From JABDIP01 sp965237625 (GTDB lineage: Bacteria > Pseudomonadota > Alphaproteobacteria > DSM-16000 > Inquilinaceae), in contig CBDEGD010000012.1 in NCBI GenBank assembly GCA_965237625.1, positions 62,001-126,000 of the forward strand: DNA of 64,000 bases, read 5' to 3'. Both the position numbers and the translations under genes were made by a program. The notes beneath the pieces were generated by a model. The model ran no database searches, was not told where the DNA came from, and worked only from the letters and a program-made list of their open reading frames with translations. The stretch's first letter is position 1. The number at the start of each line of letters is the position of its first letter. Shown in pieces: positions 8,677 to 17,563 of this stretch.

Positions 8677-8822
8677 ATCTTGGTTGTGCCGTTTAGTATC
8701 GCCCGAAACGCGGCGCCATGGCGACCCCCCAACGGGGACCGAACAGCATCGCGCGCGGCGGCGCGGACGCTCAGACTGCGGCGCCCGATCACCAACCCGT
8801 CACAACGGTCATGGGGACATCC

Positions 8823-10205
8823 ATGTCGCCGTCACCCATCGAACAGATGATGGAGCGTAGGGCCGAGAAATTCAGCCTGTTCGACCGCTATCTGAACGCT
8901 CAGATGGTGCGGGTGCTGAAGACCATCGGCTTCGACATCGACTTTGTGCGGGGCGAGGGCGCCTATCTGTTCGACGCCGAGGACAACCGCTATCTGGATC
9001 TGCTGAGCGGCTTCGGCGTCTTCGCCATGGGCCGCAACCACCCGAAGATCGCCATGGCTCTTTCGGAGGTGCTGGCCGCCAAGCTGCCCGGCATGGTGCA
9101 GCTCGACGTGTCGCTGCTGGCCGGACTTCTGGCGGAACGGCTGTGCGGCCACATGCCCTGGCTGGACAAGGTGTATTTCTGCAATTCCGGCGCGGAGGCG
9201 GTGGAGGCGGCGCTGAAATTCTCCCGCTACGCCACCGGACGGTCGCGGGCCCTGTTCTGCTCCCACTCCTATCACGGGCTGACCTATGGCGCCCTGTCAC
9301 TGACCGGCGATGCCTACTTCCGCAAAGGCTTCGAGCCGCTGGTCGGCGATTGTGCCGAGGTGCCGTTCAACGAACTAGTGTCCCTGGAGCGCGAGTTGTC
9401 CAGCGGCGATGTGGCGGCGTTCTTCGTCGAGCCGATCCAGGGCAAGGGCGTCAACCTGCCCCATGACGACTATCTGCCCGACGCCGCCCGCCTCTGCCGC
9501 AAGCACGGCGCCATCTTCGTGGCCGACGAGATCCAGTCCGGCATGGGCCGCACCGGCAAATTCCTGGCCTCGGAACATTGGGGCGTCGAGCCGGACATCG
9601 TGCTACTGGCCAAATCGCTCTCCGGCGGTTTCGTGCCCGTTGGCGCCACGGTGACCAAGAAATGGATCTTCGACGCCGTGTTCGACCGCATGGACCGGGC
9701 GGTAGTGCATGGCTCGACCTTCTCCAAGAACGACATGGCCATGGCCGCCGGCCTCGCCACATTGGATGTGATGGCCGAGGAGAAGCTGGTCGAGCGGGCC
9801 GCCGAGCTGGGTCCGGTGCTGATGGACGGCCTGACCAACGCCATGGCCGACCTCGCCTTCCAGGTCGAGGTGCGCGGCAAGGGCCTGATGATCGGGTTGG
9901 AGATCGGCCCGCCCACCGGCGTCAAGCTGAAGGCCGCCTACTCCATGGTGGAGGCGGCAAGGCGCGGGTTGTTCTGCCAACTCCTGCTGATCCCGCTGTT
10001 GAAGGAGCACCGCCTGCTGACCCAGGTCGCCGGCGGTGATCTGTCGGTCATCAAGCTGCTGCCGCCCTTTGTCATCGACCGCGCCGACATCGACTGGATC
10101 ACCGGCGCCTTCCGCGCGGTGCTGCAGGACGCCCAAAGCCTCGGCGGCATCTGGACCCTGGGGCGGACTTTGGCCGGCCATGCGGTGCATGCTCGGCGGG
10201 CTTGA
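8823..10205 (+). CDS. Class III aminotransferase, HpnO-like
   Basis: PLP-dependent transaminase of 460 residues. The Lys that forms the Schiff base lies in LLAKSLSGGFVPVGA; FVADEIQSGMGRTGKF holds the Asp that binds the PLP ring nitrogen, and NSGAEAVEAALKFSRYATG the phosphate loop. The segments YLNAQMVRVLKTIGFD and YLDLLSGFGVFAMGRNHP resemble HpnO, which aminates the side chain of bacteriohopanetetrol derivatives, but no hopanoid gene lies nearby. Related acetylornithine/diaminobutyrate transaminases remain possible. I chose the ATG after GGGGAC; in-frame ATGs at 8718 and 8811 are alternatives. Confidence 0.82.
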   Translation: MSPSPIEQMMERRAEKFSLFDRYLNAQMVRVLKTIGFDIDFVRGEGAYLFDAEDNRYLDLLSGFGVFAMGRNHPKIAMALSEVLAAKLPGMVQLDVSLLAGLLAERLCGHMPWLDKVYFCNSGAEAVEAALKFSRYATGRSRALFCSHSYHGLTYGALSLTGDAYFRKGFEPLVGDCAEVPFNELVSLERELSSGDVAAFFVEPIQGKGVNLPHDDYLPDAARLCRKHGAIFVADEIQSGMGRTGKFLASEHWGVEPDIVLLAKSLSGGFVPVGATVTKKWIFDAVFDRMDRAVVHGSTFSKNDMAMAAGLATLDVMAEEKLVERAAELGPVLMDGLTNAMADLAFQVEVRGKGLMIGLEIGPPTGVKLKAAYSMVEAARRGLFCQLLLIPLLKEHRLLTQVAGGDLSVIKLLPPFVIDRADIDWITGAFRAVLQDAQSLGGIWTLGRTLAGHAVHARRA

Positions 10206-10240
10206 AGACGGAAGGGGAGGTCCGTGGGAGTTAGATATAC

Positions 10241-10324
10241 TGTCCCCGGAACTACCCTGGAACTACCCTGGAACTACCCTGTCCCCGGAACTACCCGGAA
10301 CTACCCCGAACTACCCCGGAACTG
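10241..10324. repeat. Short tandem repeat, unit about 11 bp (GGAACTACCCT)
   Basis: Seven imperfect copies of GGAACTACCC stand head to tail, two of them preceded by TGTCCCC. The array fills the gap between an aminotransferase gene and the end of the helicase gene and marks the left edge of the low-GC defence-like module. Confidence 0.85.
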
Positions 10325-10354
10325 CAAGAGTTCATGAAGTCAGAAAAGTTTGAG

Positions 10355-13300
10355 TTAGATGAGGTCTGACCAGTCGCGCTTATTCATCTCGGCATCTGCC
10401 GCCGCTTCTACTCGAGATTCCAAGGCCTTTACACTTTCGTTCTCCGGTGTTGCGGCAAGATGGGGCACTATCTCAGCAAATCTGCGATGAATTTCACGGC
10501 GAGCCCATTTCGCTGACCGCATCTGCACAGCATAGGCCGCCATTTCGGCGCTGTTGTAGCCTTTTCGAATACTACGATTTGCATACACCAGGGAAGGACT
10601 CGGCTCTTGCGGCTCGTCTTCGCCTTCGTTGACAACCCGCAGCAAGATTTGAAGCGGCGTGCCCATGAGATGCGCGAGATCTGGAACGATGCGGATGACA
10701 AACTTCCTAGCGCTTGTGCTGCGATTAAGGTCCCGTGTTTTGTCCGACAATTCTGTTTGAATTTCAGTTAGCGGAGTGCCGTCCATCCACTTTATTAGCG
10801 CCGCACAGAGCTTCGGAACGGCAAATGCCGCTCGGTCAGCATCATCCCTCAATTCTTTGAAGCCTGAGCCGAACAGATACTCAATGTTGTCGGCTTTCAG
10901 CAGGCGAAACATGTCCGTGGGATGCTGTAACAGCCATTCAAACATCCAGCCGCGCCAGTCAGCTACGCTGTTATTGGCGGCCAGACCGATCTCGACCACA
11001 TCTTCGGACAGCCTCTGTAGAACATCTTCGGGCATGCCTAACATTGAGGCAAGATCACGCATCGGCCGCGTTTCGACTGCGGAACCGCCGTCGTCCTGAT
11101 TCAATAATGAGAGTGCGGAAGCGGCACGGCTAGCAACCCAGTCCTCTTCTCCGGCCTGCCGCTTGCGGAATGCAGCGAAGCTGCGCGCCAGCCCCAGACG
11201 TACATCACGCACGCCATCTTCTCCTTCGTCCGTTTCCGCAAGTCGGGCAACGACATACCGCTCCAGATCACCTGTCTTAGCTGTTTGATCATGTATCCGA
11301 TCCATTAGCGCGGTGAACGGATCGTCGAGGACGAGGCACTGATCTGACTGACCGAATATATCCCGCAGTCGCGACCAGCGATTGCCAATCCGGTTGTCAG
11401 CATCGTTGAGGCCGACCACTTTCCCTGGAACAACAAGGACGATACCAGTCGAACTCTCGCCTGGACGACCCGCTCGTCCTGCAGCGTTCAATAAATCTTC
11501 CGCGTTTAAAATATCGCGGCGGCCAGCGTCAGCATTGTATTGGCTGTCTTCGGCTATGATCACCAGTTCAGCCGGAAGGTTCATCCCCTGACCAAGAGTG
11601 GGCGTTGCTGCCAAAACTGACAATGCACCGCCTCGTTTGTAGAGAGATTCCGCGAATTGACGCTCCTCAGGCAATAGCTGCCCGTGATGAGTTCCCGCCC
11701 GCGCTGCTAGCTTGCCGTTTTTGAGAGTCAAGTACAGCTGGTCCGCGCCACCCAACTCATCAACTGCCACATCGTAGACACGCTGCTCAACCTCGGTCAG
11801 ATCAACCTCGCAATCGCCAAGCGCATTCGCTGCTTTCTCGGAGATCGACACGGCGTTCGGGATCGACTGGGAAAAAATAAGTGTTCGAATGCCAGCTTGG
11901 GCCGCTGCTGCTGCAATGGAAGCAGCGACCACGCCCGAATTTGGGGTCAGACCCCATTGAGCGTTGACTGCCAGCGGCAAAGCCTCTGCAAAAAGTGGCA
12001 CAAGCGCATAATCGCTTCTCAGTTGTGACGCCCAGGTCTGTTTGACACTGAAAAAAGCATTTGGGAGGGCTGTCAGCTCTCTTTTCAGCGCTGCGGGCGC
12101 ACCACCGGTGGGCTTCTTCCTCCGGCCTGAGCGAAGTTTCCTCTCTAGAACACGCAAGCGCTCGATATCGTAGACGATGCACCCACGAAGCTGGCGTGTC
12201 GGTTTCCAGGCATCGTCCAAGGCAAGCGCTTTTCTCCCGGTTAGTTCTTTCAGCCAGGCGCTCAGTTCCTCTGTGTTCTTCATCATTGCAGACAAGAGGA
12301 CGACATCCGCTTTGGGCGCGACCCGTACGAAGCCAAGAATGCACAGCATCGCGTCGATTGCGCGCCGGTCACCGTCAGTCTTGGGATGAATAAGATGACA
12401 TTCGTCGAAGATCAGGAGTCCCGCATTCTCGAAGCTGTCTGGCTCCATATGACTCAGAAGCAGGCAAGCTTCCGGTGTCATCACCAGAATGTCCGGCAGA
12501 TCGTCGCCACCGCCCGAAAATCCAAACTCGTCGAAGCGCTCGCCTTGCACGCTTGCGCGCGGGAAAGCGTTGCGCAAATCCCGCGCGGTTTGATCGACCA
12601 GCGCATGTGTCGGCGCAAGGAAGACGGCCTTCCGTCCTGAAAGGAGGACGGAGTGGATTTTCAGTTGGGCGGTGGTGGATTTGCCCGCGCCAGTCGGAAA
12701 ACCAATTGCTGAAGAAGTTCCAATGTTGAGATATCCTAGAGCGGCAGCTTCCTTATGATTACGCCATAGATAGGGTCTCGTTTCCGCAACTGACTTCATT
12801 GCTGCCCGCCAACGTTTGGGCGGCACGCCATCCGGTGGCGGTAAGTTGACGACTGCCCCGCCTAGCAGCGCCGCTCCAGTCGCCATCGACAGGCTTGCAA
12901 GATGGAATGGGCCCGGGAACATAGCGAGCGCGCCATGATCAAGACCTTCGATGCTTTCGTCGGCGTTCGGCGCCGCCAGCGCTTTGACTTCAGCGAAGAC
13001 CGCGATTGGATCCGCCATACCTTCTATTCGACGCCCCAGTAGCGCGAAGGCGAGTGCGCGAACTCCGCGTAGCAGCCGATAATATAGGGCCGCGTTGGCA
13101 CGCTCGGCCCCGGTTCCCTCAACCACTGATGCCATGCGAGGACGTTTGCGTTCAGTAATCCGTCCGACCTGACCCTGCGCCAGCATAATGAGATGCAAGA
13201 TCAATTCAGATTGGAGGCGTGCACCGGTGGGAAGCCGGATGGTCCGTGCCACCTCCGACGCATCTGCCGAAGCTTCAGCGACCAGAAAGAGCAGCATGGC

Positions 13301-13657
13301 TGAGATATCCGGACTAATGCCGTCGGGTTGCAGAAAGGCGCGAGGTCTCTGAGGCGCGCGAAGAGCTCTGGCCTGATAGACCAACTGATAGGCAGTTGCA
13401 GCGACAAATCCGGCTGCTGCCCGGTTCTCGCGGGTCGGGTCGATAGCGACCAACGCTTCATTGGCCTGGGCAAGACGCTTGGCGAAGTCGATGGTTTCAG
13501 CGAGCCCGCTCGCATCATCGTCGCCATCACGCAGCAGCACGCGGGCCGAAGCGATTTCGGCAAACGCTCGCGATAATGCGTCAGGCAATCCCTCACTATC
13601 CAGTTCAGGCAGTTCCGGTGCAGATCGAATAAGGGCGACCGTTGCGGGATCATACAT
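10355..13657 (-). CDS. Ski2-like DEAD/DEAH helicase of a nuclease-helicase defence-like module (HamB-like)
   Basis: ATP-dependent helicase of 1100 residues. Motif I GFPTGAGKST lies near residues 319-328, Ia FLAPTHALVDQ, II FDECH near 417-421, III LLSAMMKN, V GQGMNLPAELVI and VI NAAGRAGRPG. A long N-terminal region (1-300) and a C-terminal region (about 760-1100) have no recognised domain. The start was placed at the ATG overlapping the nuclease stop (ATGTATGA); an in-frame ATG 27 bases upstream is possible. The fused order and size resemble HamB of Hachiman and AbpB. Codon use is less GC-rich than in the neighbours, which points to transfer. Confidence 0.85.
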   Translation of the reverse strand: MYDPATVALIRSAPELPELDSEGLPDALSRAFAEIASARVLLRDGDDDASGLAETIDFAKRLAQANEALVAIDPTRENRAAAGFVAATAYQLVYQARALRAPQRPRAFLQPDGISPDISAMLLFLVAEASADASEVARTIRLPTGARLQSELILHLIMLAQGQVGRITERKRPRMASVVEGTGAERANAALYYRLLRGVRALAFALLGRRIEGMADPIAVFAEVKALAAPNADESIEGLDHGALAMFPGPFHLASLSMATGAALLGGAVVNLPPPDGVPPKRWRAAMKSVAETRPYLWRNHKEAAALGYLNIGTSSAIGFPTGAGKSTTAQLKIHSVLLSGRKAVFLAPTHALVDQTARDLRNAFPRASVQGERFDEFGFSGGGDDLPDILVMTPEACLLLSHMEPDSFENAGLLIFDECHLIHPKTDGDRRAIDAMLCILGFVRVAPKADVVLLSAMMKNTEELSAWLKELTGRKALALDDAWKPTRQLRGCIVYDIERLRVLERKLRSGRRKKPTGGAPAALKRELTALPNAFFSVKQTWASQLRSDYALVPLFAEALPLAVNAQWGLTPNSGVVAASIAAAAAQAGIRTLIFSQSIPNAVSISEKAANALGDCEVDLTEVEQRVYDVAVDELGGADQLYLTLKNGKLAARAGTHHGQLLPEERQFAESLYKRGGALSVLAATPTLGQGMNLPAELVIIAEDSQYNADAGRRDILNAEDLLNAAGRAGRPGESSTGIVLVVPGKVVGLNDADNRIGNRWSRLRDIFGQSDQCLVLDDPFTALMDRIHDQTAKTGDLERYVVARLAETDEGEDGVRDVRLGLARSFAAFRKRQAGEEDWVASRAASALSLLNQDDGGSAVETRPMRDLASMLGMPEDVLQRLSEDVVEIGLAANNSVADWRGWMFEWLLQHPTDMFRLLKADNIEYLFGSGFKELRDDADRAAFAVPKLCAALIKWMDGTPLTEIQTELSDKTRDLNRSTSARKFVIRIVPDLAHLMGTPLQILLRVVNEGEDEPQEPSPSLVYANRSIRKGYNSAEMAAYAVQMRSAKWARREIHRRFAEIVPHLAATPENESVKALESRVEAAADAEMNKRDWSDLI

Positions 13658-14438
13658 GCGACACATCCTCGGCGGCATTGACAATTGCGACCGCCTTCAT
13701 TGCAAGCAATTCAATCCAATCGCGCACGTCTTCGAGGAACAGCGTTTCAGCGCGCCGGCGGGCGACATGGCCTGAGACCATTTTTTCATAGCCCTTAAAC
13801 AGGCGTTTGCGTCCAGCGTCGCTTGAGTGGCCGTCGCCAACCGTAACTGCCACTCGGTAGGCGCGAATGTCCTGCCACAGAATTTCAGCAACGGTCTTAT
13901 CGGGATCTGGAACGTCAGACCTCTCCAGAAGTGCCGTCACTGTCGCGACCAATTCGTTGTCGCGGGCACCGGTCTCGAACTCTTTAAACTCCGGCCACAC
14001 AGCAGATTGAACCTGCTGACGGGCATTCTCAGTAGCCTTCTCTTCACAGATGATCACTCGAGCGACGTCATCATCGTCGAATTCAACAATGAGCCCATCG
14101 AGCCCTTTGTCGGCCTTGATCATTTGAGGAGCACGGATAAGAGCATCGTCATCCTGACGATGAGCTGCGATCCAAGAGAGTACTTGAAAAACCCAGCCAT
14201 CTCGGTGATACGGATCTTGCCCTTCTCCAACCGTGAGCAACGCTCTGGCGCCGGCAAAACCGCCGGTCGGTTTACCGGGCGGCATCGCGTCTGTCGCATG
14301 AAGAATGCGTTCGACAATGCGCGACTGTCCGATCGCGACGCGGGCGACCATATCCGCCAGAACTTCCTCGTTATCTATCGTCCAAGTTGATCCGGACCAG
14401 CAGTCTTTCTCGCTAATGGATGTGAAGGAAATCGGCAC
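13650..14438 (-). CDS. PD-(D/E)xK-like nuclease of a nuclease-helicase defence-like module (HamA-like)
   Basis: Protein of 262 residues upstream of, and overlapping, the helicase gene by 8 bases. The segment DKGLDGLIVEF (residues 110-120) followed by VIICEEKATENARQQ (128-142) gives the D...ExK pattern of restriction-endonuclease-like nucleases, with D114, E132 or E133, and K134 as likely metal ligands and catalytic Lys. An aromatic patch RDGWVFQVLSWIA precedes it. Small nuclease plus Ski2 helicase is the plan of Hachiman (HamA, DUF1837) and AbpAB anti-phage systems. Whether this protein is a true DUF1837 member cannot be decided by eye. Confidence 0.72.
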   Translation of the reverse strand: MPISFTSISEKDCWSGSTWTIDNEEVLADMVARVAIGQSRIVERILHATDAMPPGKPTGGFAGARALLTVGEGQDPYHRDGWVFQVLSWIAAHRQDDDALIRAPQMIKADKGLDGLIVEFDDDDVARVIICEEKATENARQQVQSAVWPEFKEFETGARDNELVATVTALLERSDVPDPDKTVAEILWQDIRAYRVAVTVGDGHSSDAGRKRLFKGYEKMVSGHVARRRAETLFLEDVRDWIELLAMKAVAIVNAAEDVSHV

Positions 14439-14588
14439 CGTCTAGCCCTCATCCGTTCGCAAGATAGGAAGTCTAGTTTAGCGAACACAGCTTGAATATG
14501 AAACAGCACGACTATTCTTGAAGATAACTAAACACAGAATTTGAATGGTTGCTTTTCTACGTCCTTCGCACTGCCCATCACCAGAATT

Positions 14589-14716
14589 ACGGTGACAGTA
14601 ACCGATTTGATTGCGGATTTCGCCCAACGCCCTAGCCGTCCTGCGAGGCTTGGATTGCTTGCGTTTTTGCGCTGAAGTTGGCGCCATCGCTGTATAATTC
14701 GGTTACTGTCACCGCA
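14589..14716. repeat. Inverted repeat element (CGGTGACAGTAACCGA arms)
   Basis: The 16-base arm at 14591-14606 is matched by its exact complement TCGGTTACTGTCACCG at 14699-14714, 92 bases apart. The right arm contains the stop codon of the DUF3047-like gene. The spacer encodes on the minus strand a Lys/Arg-rich peptide (KRKQSKPRRTARALGEIRN) that could be the tail of a lost transposase gene. It marks the right edge of the nuclease-helicase module. Confidence 0.65.
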
Positions 14717-15425
14717 ATTTCGTCAGGCGCACATCGGCGAAATAGCTGACGGATTCCGTGCCCGTCTCGTCGGAATCGCAGAAGATCGCGATCTCGATCA
14801 GGCGCGCCTCGCCGGTTTGGTCGAAATAGCGCCGATAGAGCGGCAGGAGGTCGACCTCCTCGTCATGCCAGCGTCCGATATTCTCATCGCCGCCATTGGC
14901 GGTGAAATGCGGGAAGGTCCCCAGGAACTTTTCATCGCCGGCCTTCAGGTGGCGATTGCCCCAGATGATCTCCATGCTGCGCCTCTCGCCATCGTCGCCC
15001 ATGAAGGTCAGGAACAGGCGGGCCGGATGATCGTCGCCCTCTTCCGTGCGCTCATCGATGTCGCTGTCGATCCCCATCTCCACGAACCAGCGCCAGCTCA
15101 GCAGCGGAAATTCGGCCAGATCGATATCGACGAAACGGAACAGCATCGAGGCGCTGTTATCGGTCGCAACCCGAAGCGCCGGCGTGCCCTCTTTCACCGC
15201 GAAGGTGAATTCGGCCGGATCGATGGTCAGGAATTCGCGGTGAAACCAGCCGGCCGGCGGCGGTTCCAACGGAATCAGGCGGGAGAAATCCATCACCGTC
15301 ACAGACTCATCCCCGGTCGCCGTCAGGACGTTCTCCCGGGCCGGACTCCGTTTCATCCAATATACAGCACCAGCTGTGATTGCGGTCAGTACGACAAGAC
15401 CGGTTGCGATACGCTTCAGCGTCAT
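14709..15425 (-). CDS. DUF3047-like membrane-anchored protein
   Basis: Protein of 238 residues resembling the DUF3047 family, whose function is unknown. The ATG at 15423-15425 opens a single N-terminal membrane anchor (IATGLVVLTAITAGAVYWM), so most of the protein should face the periplasm. Family-like segments are LLSWRWFVE, DHPARLFLTFMGDDGERRSMEIIWGN and the C-terminal IEIAIFCDSDETGTESVSYFADVRL. An upstream in-frame ATG at 15509 would add 28 polar residues and overlap the divergent monooxygenase gene, so I did not use it. The two divergent starts are 77 bases apart and share a promoter region. Confidence 0.72.
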   Translation of the reverse strand: MTLKRIATGLVVLTAITAGAVYWMKRSPARENVLTATGDESVTVMDFSRLIPLEPPPAGWFHREFLTIDPAEFTFAVKEGTPALRVATDNSASMLFRFVDIDLAEFPLLSWRWFVEMGIDSDIDERTEEGDDHPARLFLTFMGDDGERRSMEIIWGNRHLKAGDEKFLGTFPHFTANGGDENIGRWHDEEVDLLPLYRRYFDQTGEARLIEIAIFCDSDETGTESVSYFADVRLTKLR

Positions 15426-15502
15426 GTCAGAACGTGTCCATTGTGTCGGGTCGGATCTGATATGTGCATCGGCCACAACGTCAATGAAAAGGGAATCGCA
15501 GC

Positions 15503-15790
15503 GTGTCACTTACAATTCTCGCTCAAATCACAGCCGCCCCAGGCAAGGAAGGCCTCGTCCGGACGGAGTTGGAGAAGCTTGTGGACATCACACGGACCGA
15601 AGAAGGCTGCGTGCGATACGACCTTCACCAGGACAATGAGATGCCCGGTTTCTTCGTCTTCTACGAAACCTGGGAGAGCCGCGACCTGTGGCAAACTCAC
15701 ATGAATGCGCCCCATCTCGCGGCCTATAAGGCGGCGACGGAGGGCGCGGTTGCCCAGTTCGCCCTGAATGAAATGAGCAAGATCGCCTAA
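15503..15790 (+). CDS. Antibiotic biosynthesis monooxygenase (ABM) domain protein, putative quinol monooxygenase
   Basis: Small cofactor-free enzyme or stress protein of 95 residues with the ABM fold. Typical segments are LAQITAAPGKEGLVRTELEKLV, TEEGCVRYDLHQD, FFVFYETWESRDLWQTHM and HLAAYKA near the C terminus, including the conserved Glu and His residues of the pocket. It starts at GTG, preceded by AAAAGGGA. Homologues such as YgiN oxidise quinols, but many ABM proteins have no known substrate. It is divergently transcribed from the DUF3047-like gene. Confidence 0.88.
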   Translation: MSLTILAQITAAPGKEGLVRTELEKLVDITRTEEGCVRYDLHQDNEMPGFFVFYETWESRDLWQTHMNAPHLAAYKAATEGAVAQFALNEMSKIA

Positions 15791-16102
15791 AGTCCAAGAG
15801 AATGCCGGAGGCGCGATGGCCGCAACCGCCGCCGCCCGCCCATCACGCCAGGCGGCCTCAGCCTCCCCGGACCGGAGCGCATCGGCGCGGCGGGCCGCGA
15901 GATATTCATCGACTATATCGGGGGTGTGGGTATGTCGAGACTGACTCCAGCAGTGATCGAACGCCGGTTGAAGCAGCCGGGCACCGCGCGGAACATGAAC
16001 ACGGTAAGGAAACTGCTCGAGCTTTCGCAGGCGGGGTGAGGCGCCACCCGACCCTGGCGCGAGCCGACCTCACTTAGCCCCTTGTCCGCGAAGTCTATCG
16101 CA
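15791..16102. other. Intergenic region, possible gene remnant
   Basis: About 310 bases without a convincing gene. One frame reads GREIFIDYIGGVGMSRLTP and goes on to an Arg/Leu-rich tail ending ELSQAG before a stop at 16039. It has protein-like composition but no homologue I recognise, and may be a remnant. A family A palindrome follows directly. Confidence 0.4.
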
Positions 16103-16251
16103 GCCCCCTCACCCTCCCAGCGCTTCGCGCCGGGTCCCTCCCTCTCCCGCGAGGAGAGAGGGGGTCAAATCGAGCGGTCTTTTCTTATACTCCTCTCCCT
16201 TCGCGGGAGAGGGCGGGACCCGCGGCGAAGCCGTGGGAGGGTGAGGGGGCT
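16103..16251. repeat. Palindromic intergenic repeat, family A, copy 1
   Basis: Long inverted repeat: CCCCCTCACCCTCCCAGCGC at the left and its near complement at the right (GTGGGAGGGTGAGGGGGC), with inner arms CCCTCTCCCGCGAGGAGAG and CTCTCCCTTCGCGGGAGAG. This is the reference copy for family A, which recurs in eight further places in the window. Confidence 0.85.
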
Positions 16252-16424
16252 GCGTAAAGCTGATTGGAGATCGCCCTAACCCATCACTCCGGGCAGCCAC
16301 GGCGCCGTCGACGGCATCGGAATCAGGACGCCGATCAGGGCGACCGGAACGCCGATGAAGGGCAGGCAGACAGTAATGACGCGCCGGCCGGCCGATACCA
16401 CCTGACAAGCGGAGACACTCTGCC

Positions 16425-16790
16425 ATGACCCGTTCGGAATTCGATGCCTTCTGCGGCGCCCTGAAGGGCACGACCCATGTGGAGCAATGGGGCAACGCGT
16501 CGGTGTGGAAGGTCGGTGGGAAGATCTTCGCGATCTGCTCGGTATGGGGGGCGGGCGACCATACGAAGTTCAGCTTCAAATGCAGCGATCTCACCTATCA
16601 CATCCTGACCGAACAGCCCGGCATCGTCCCCGCCCCCTATCTGGCACGCGCCAAATGGGTGCAGGTCGAATCCGCCGACGCCATGGGCGACGAGGATCTG
16701 CAGGACTATTTCCGCGCTGCCTATGACATAGTGGCAAGCAAGCTGACCAAGGCGAAACGCAAGGAACTCGGCCTGGCCGACGGCAAATGA
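16425..16790 (+). CDS. MmcQ/YjbR family DNA-binding protein
   Basis: Protein of 121 residues with the CyaY-like double-wing fold of the YjbR family, whose members bind DNA in vitro but have no settled role. Family hallmarks: a short N-terminal helix, the VEQWGNASVWKVGGKIFAI strand pair, FSFKCSDLTYHIL, and APYLARAKWVQV, followed by a C-terminal helix DYFRAAYDIVASKLTKAKR. GGAGA precedes the ATG. The stop overlaps the start of the phosphodiesterase gene (ATGA), so the two are co-translated. Confidence 0.9.
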   Translation: MTRSEFDAFCGALKGTTHVEQWGNASVWKVGGKIFAICSVWGAGDHTKFSFKCSDLTYHILTEQPGIVPAPYLARAKWVQVESADAMGDEDLQDYFRAAYDIVASKLTKAKRKELGLADGK

Positions 16791-17488
16791 AGCCCCGAAT
16801 TATCGCGCATCGCGGCTGCAGCGACCGCCACCCGGACAATTCCTGGCCGGCATTCGAAGCGGCCTTGGCCGAAGGCGCCGACGCCATCGAATGCGATGTG
16901 CAAACGACGGCGGATGGCGTGCTGGTGATACGGCACGACCTCACCATTGGCGATGTCCGGCTGTGTGAGATCGACGAGCCCACCCTGCGGCGGCTTGAGC
17001 CGCAAACTGTCCTGGCCGAAGAACTGATCGACTGGGCGCAGGAATCCACAATCGGTTTGCTGATCGAGCTGAAAGATGCCCGATCGGTCGATGGCTTGGC
17101 GCGGCTTCTGGAGGGCCGGACAACGGGCCGGCTGACAATCGGCGCTTTCAGCGGGCCGAACCTGCTGTCGATCCGCGAGCAATTGCCGAAACAGCGCACC
17201 TCGTTGATGATCGGTTCGGTTTTGGGTGTCGAGGAGATGGCCTATCTCGCGCGGCGTTATCGCTGCGACGGCGTGCACCCGTGCTGGGAATTCCGCGATC
17301 CCTACCCGGATCGCCTGCTGCGCACCGAAGAGATCGCGGATCTCCGCGCGCGGGGCCTCGAGGTCACGCTGTGGCACGAAGAGCGGGAGGACGAATTGCG
17401 GCAACTCATCGCCGTCGCCCCGGACGCCATCTGCACCAATACGCCGGCAAGAATGCGTGCCCTGGTGGATGAAATGTCAGGAGCCTGA
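16787..17488 (+). CDS. Glycerophosphodiester phosphodiesterase family protein
   Basis: Cytoplasmic enzyme of 233 residues that hydrolyses glycerophosphodiesters to glycerol-3-phosphate and an alcohol. The GDPD metal and catalytic motifs are present: AHRGCSDRHPDNSWPAF near the N terminus (His/Arg pair), DAIECDVQTTADGVLVIRHD (ExD and the second His), IGLLIELKD, and a C-terminal VTLWHEERED and ICTNTPARM. No signal peptide is visible, so the intracellular UgpQ-like role is most likely. The gene starts inside the preceding stop. Confidence 0.9.
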   Translation: MKPRIIAHRGCSDRHPDNSWPAFEAALAEGADAIECDVQTTADGVLVIRHDLTIGDVRLCEIDEPTLRRLEPQTVLAEELIDWAQESTIGLLIELKDARSVDGLARLLEGRTTGRLTIGAFSGPNLLSIREQLPKQRTSLMIGSVLGVEEMAYLARRYRCDGVHPCWEFRDPYPDRLLRTEEIADLRARGLEVTLWHEEREDELRQLIAVAPDAICTNTPARMRALVDEMSGA

Positions 17489-17563
17489 AAGCCAGGGACA
17501 ACCGGACGGCGCGGCTGCGGCGGAACTGGCTGGGTGAATCGGTCGCAGGTCGCCTTGCGAGCG

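Noticed and set aside
10241..10324. Tandem GGAACTACCC copies as a CRISPR array
   Set aside because: Units are 11 bp and head to tail without spacers, and no cas gene is near.
14478..14687. Small Lys/Arg-rich frame as a gene
   Set aside because: It lies between the arms of an inverted repeat and has no start site; more likely part of a repeat element.
15802..16077. Pro/Arg/His-rich 91-codon frame
   Set aside because: Composition of random high-GC DNA, no RBS; another frame (ending ELSQAG) is slightly more protein-like but also unsupported.
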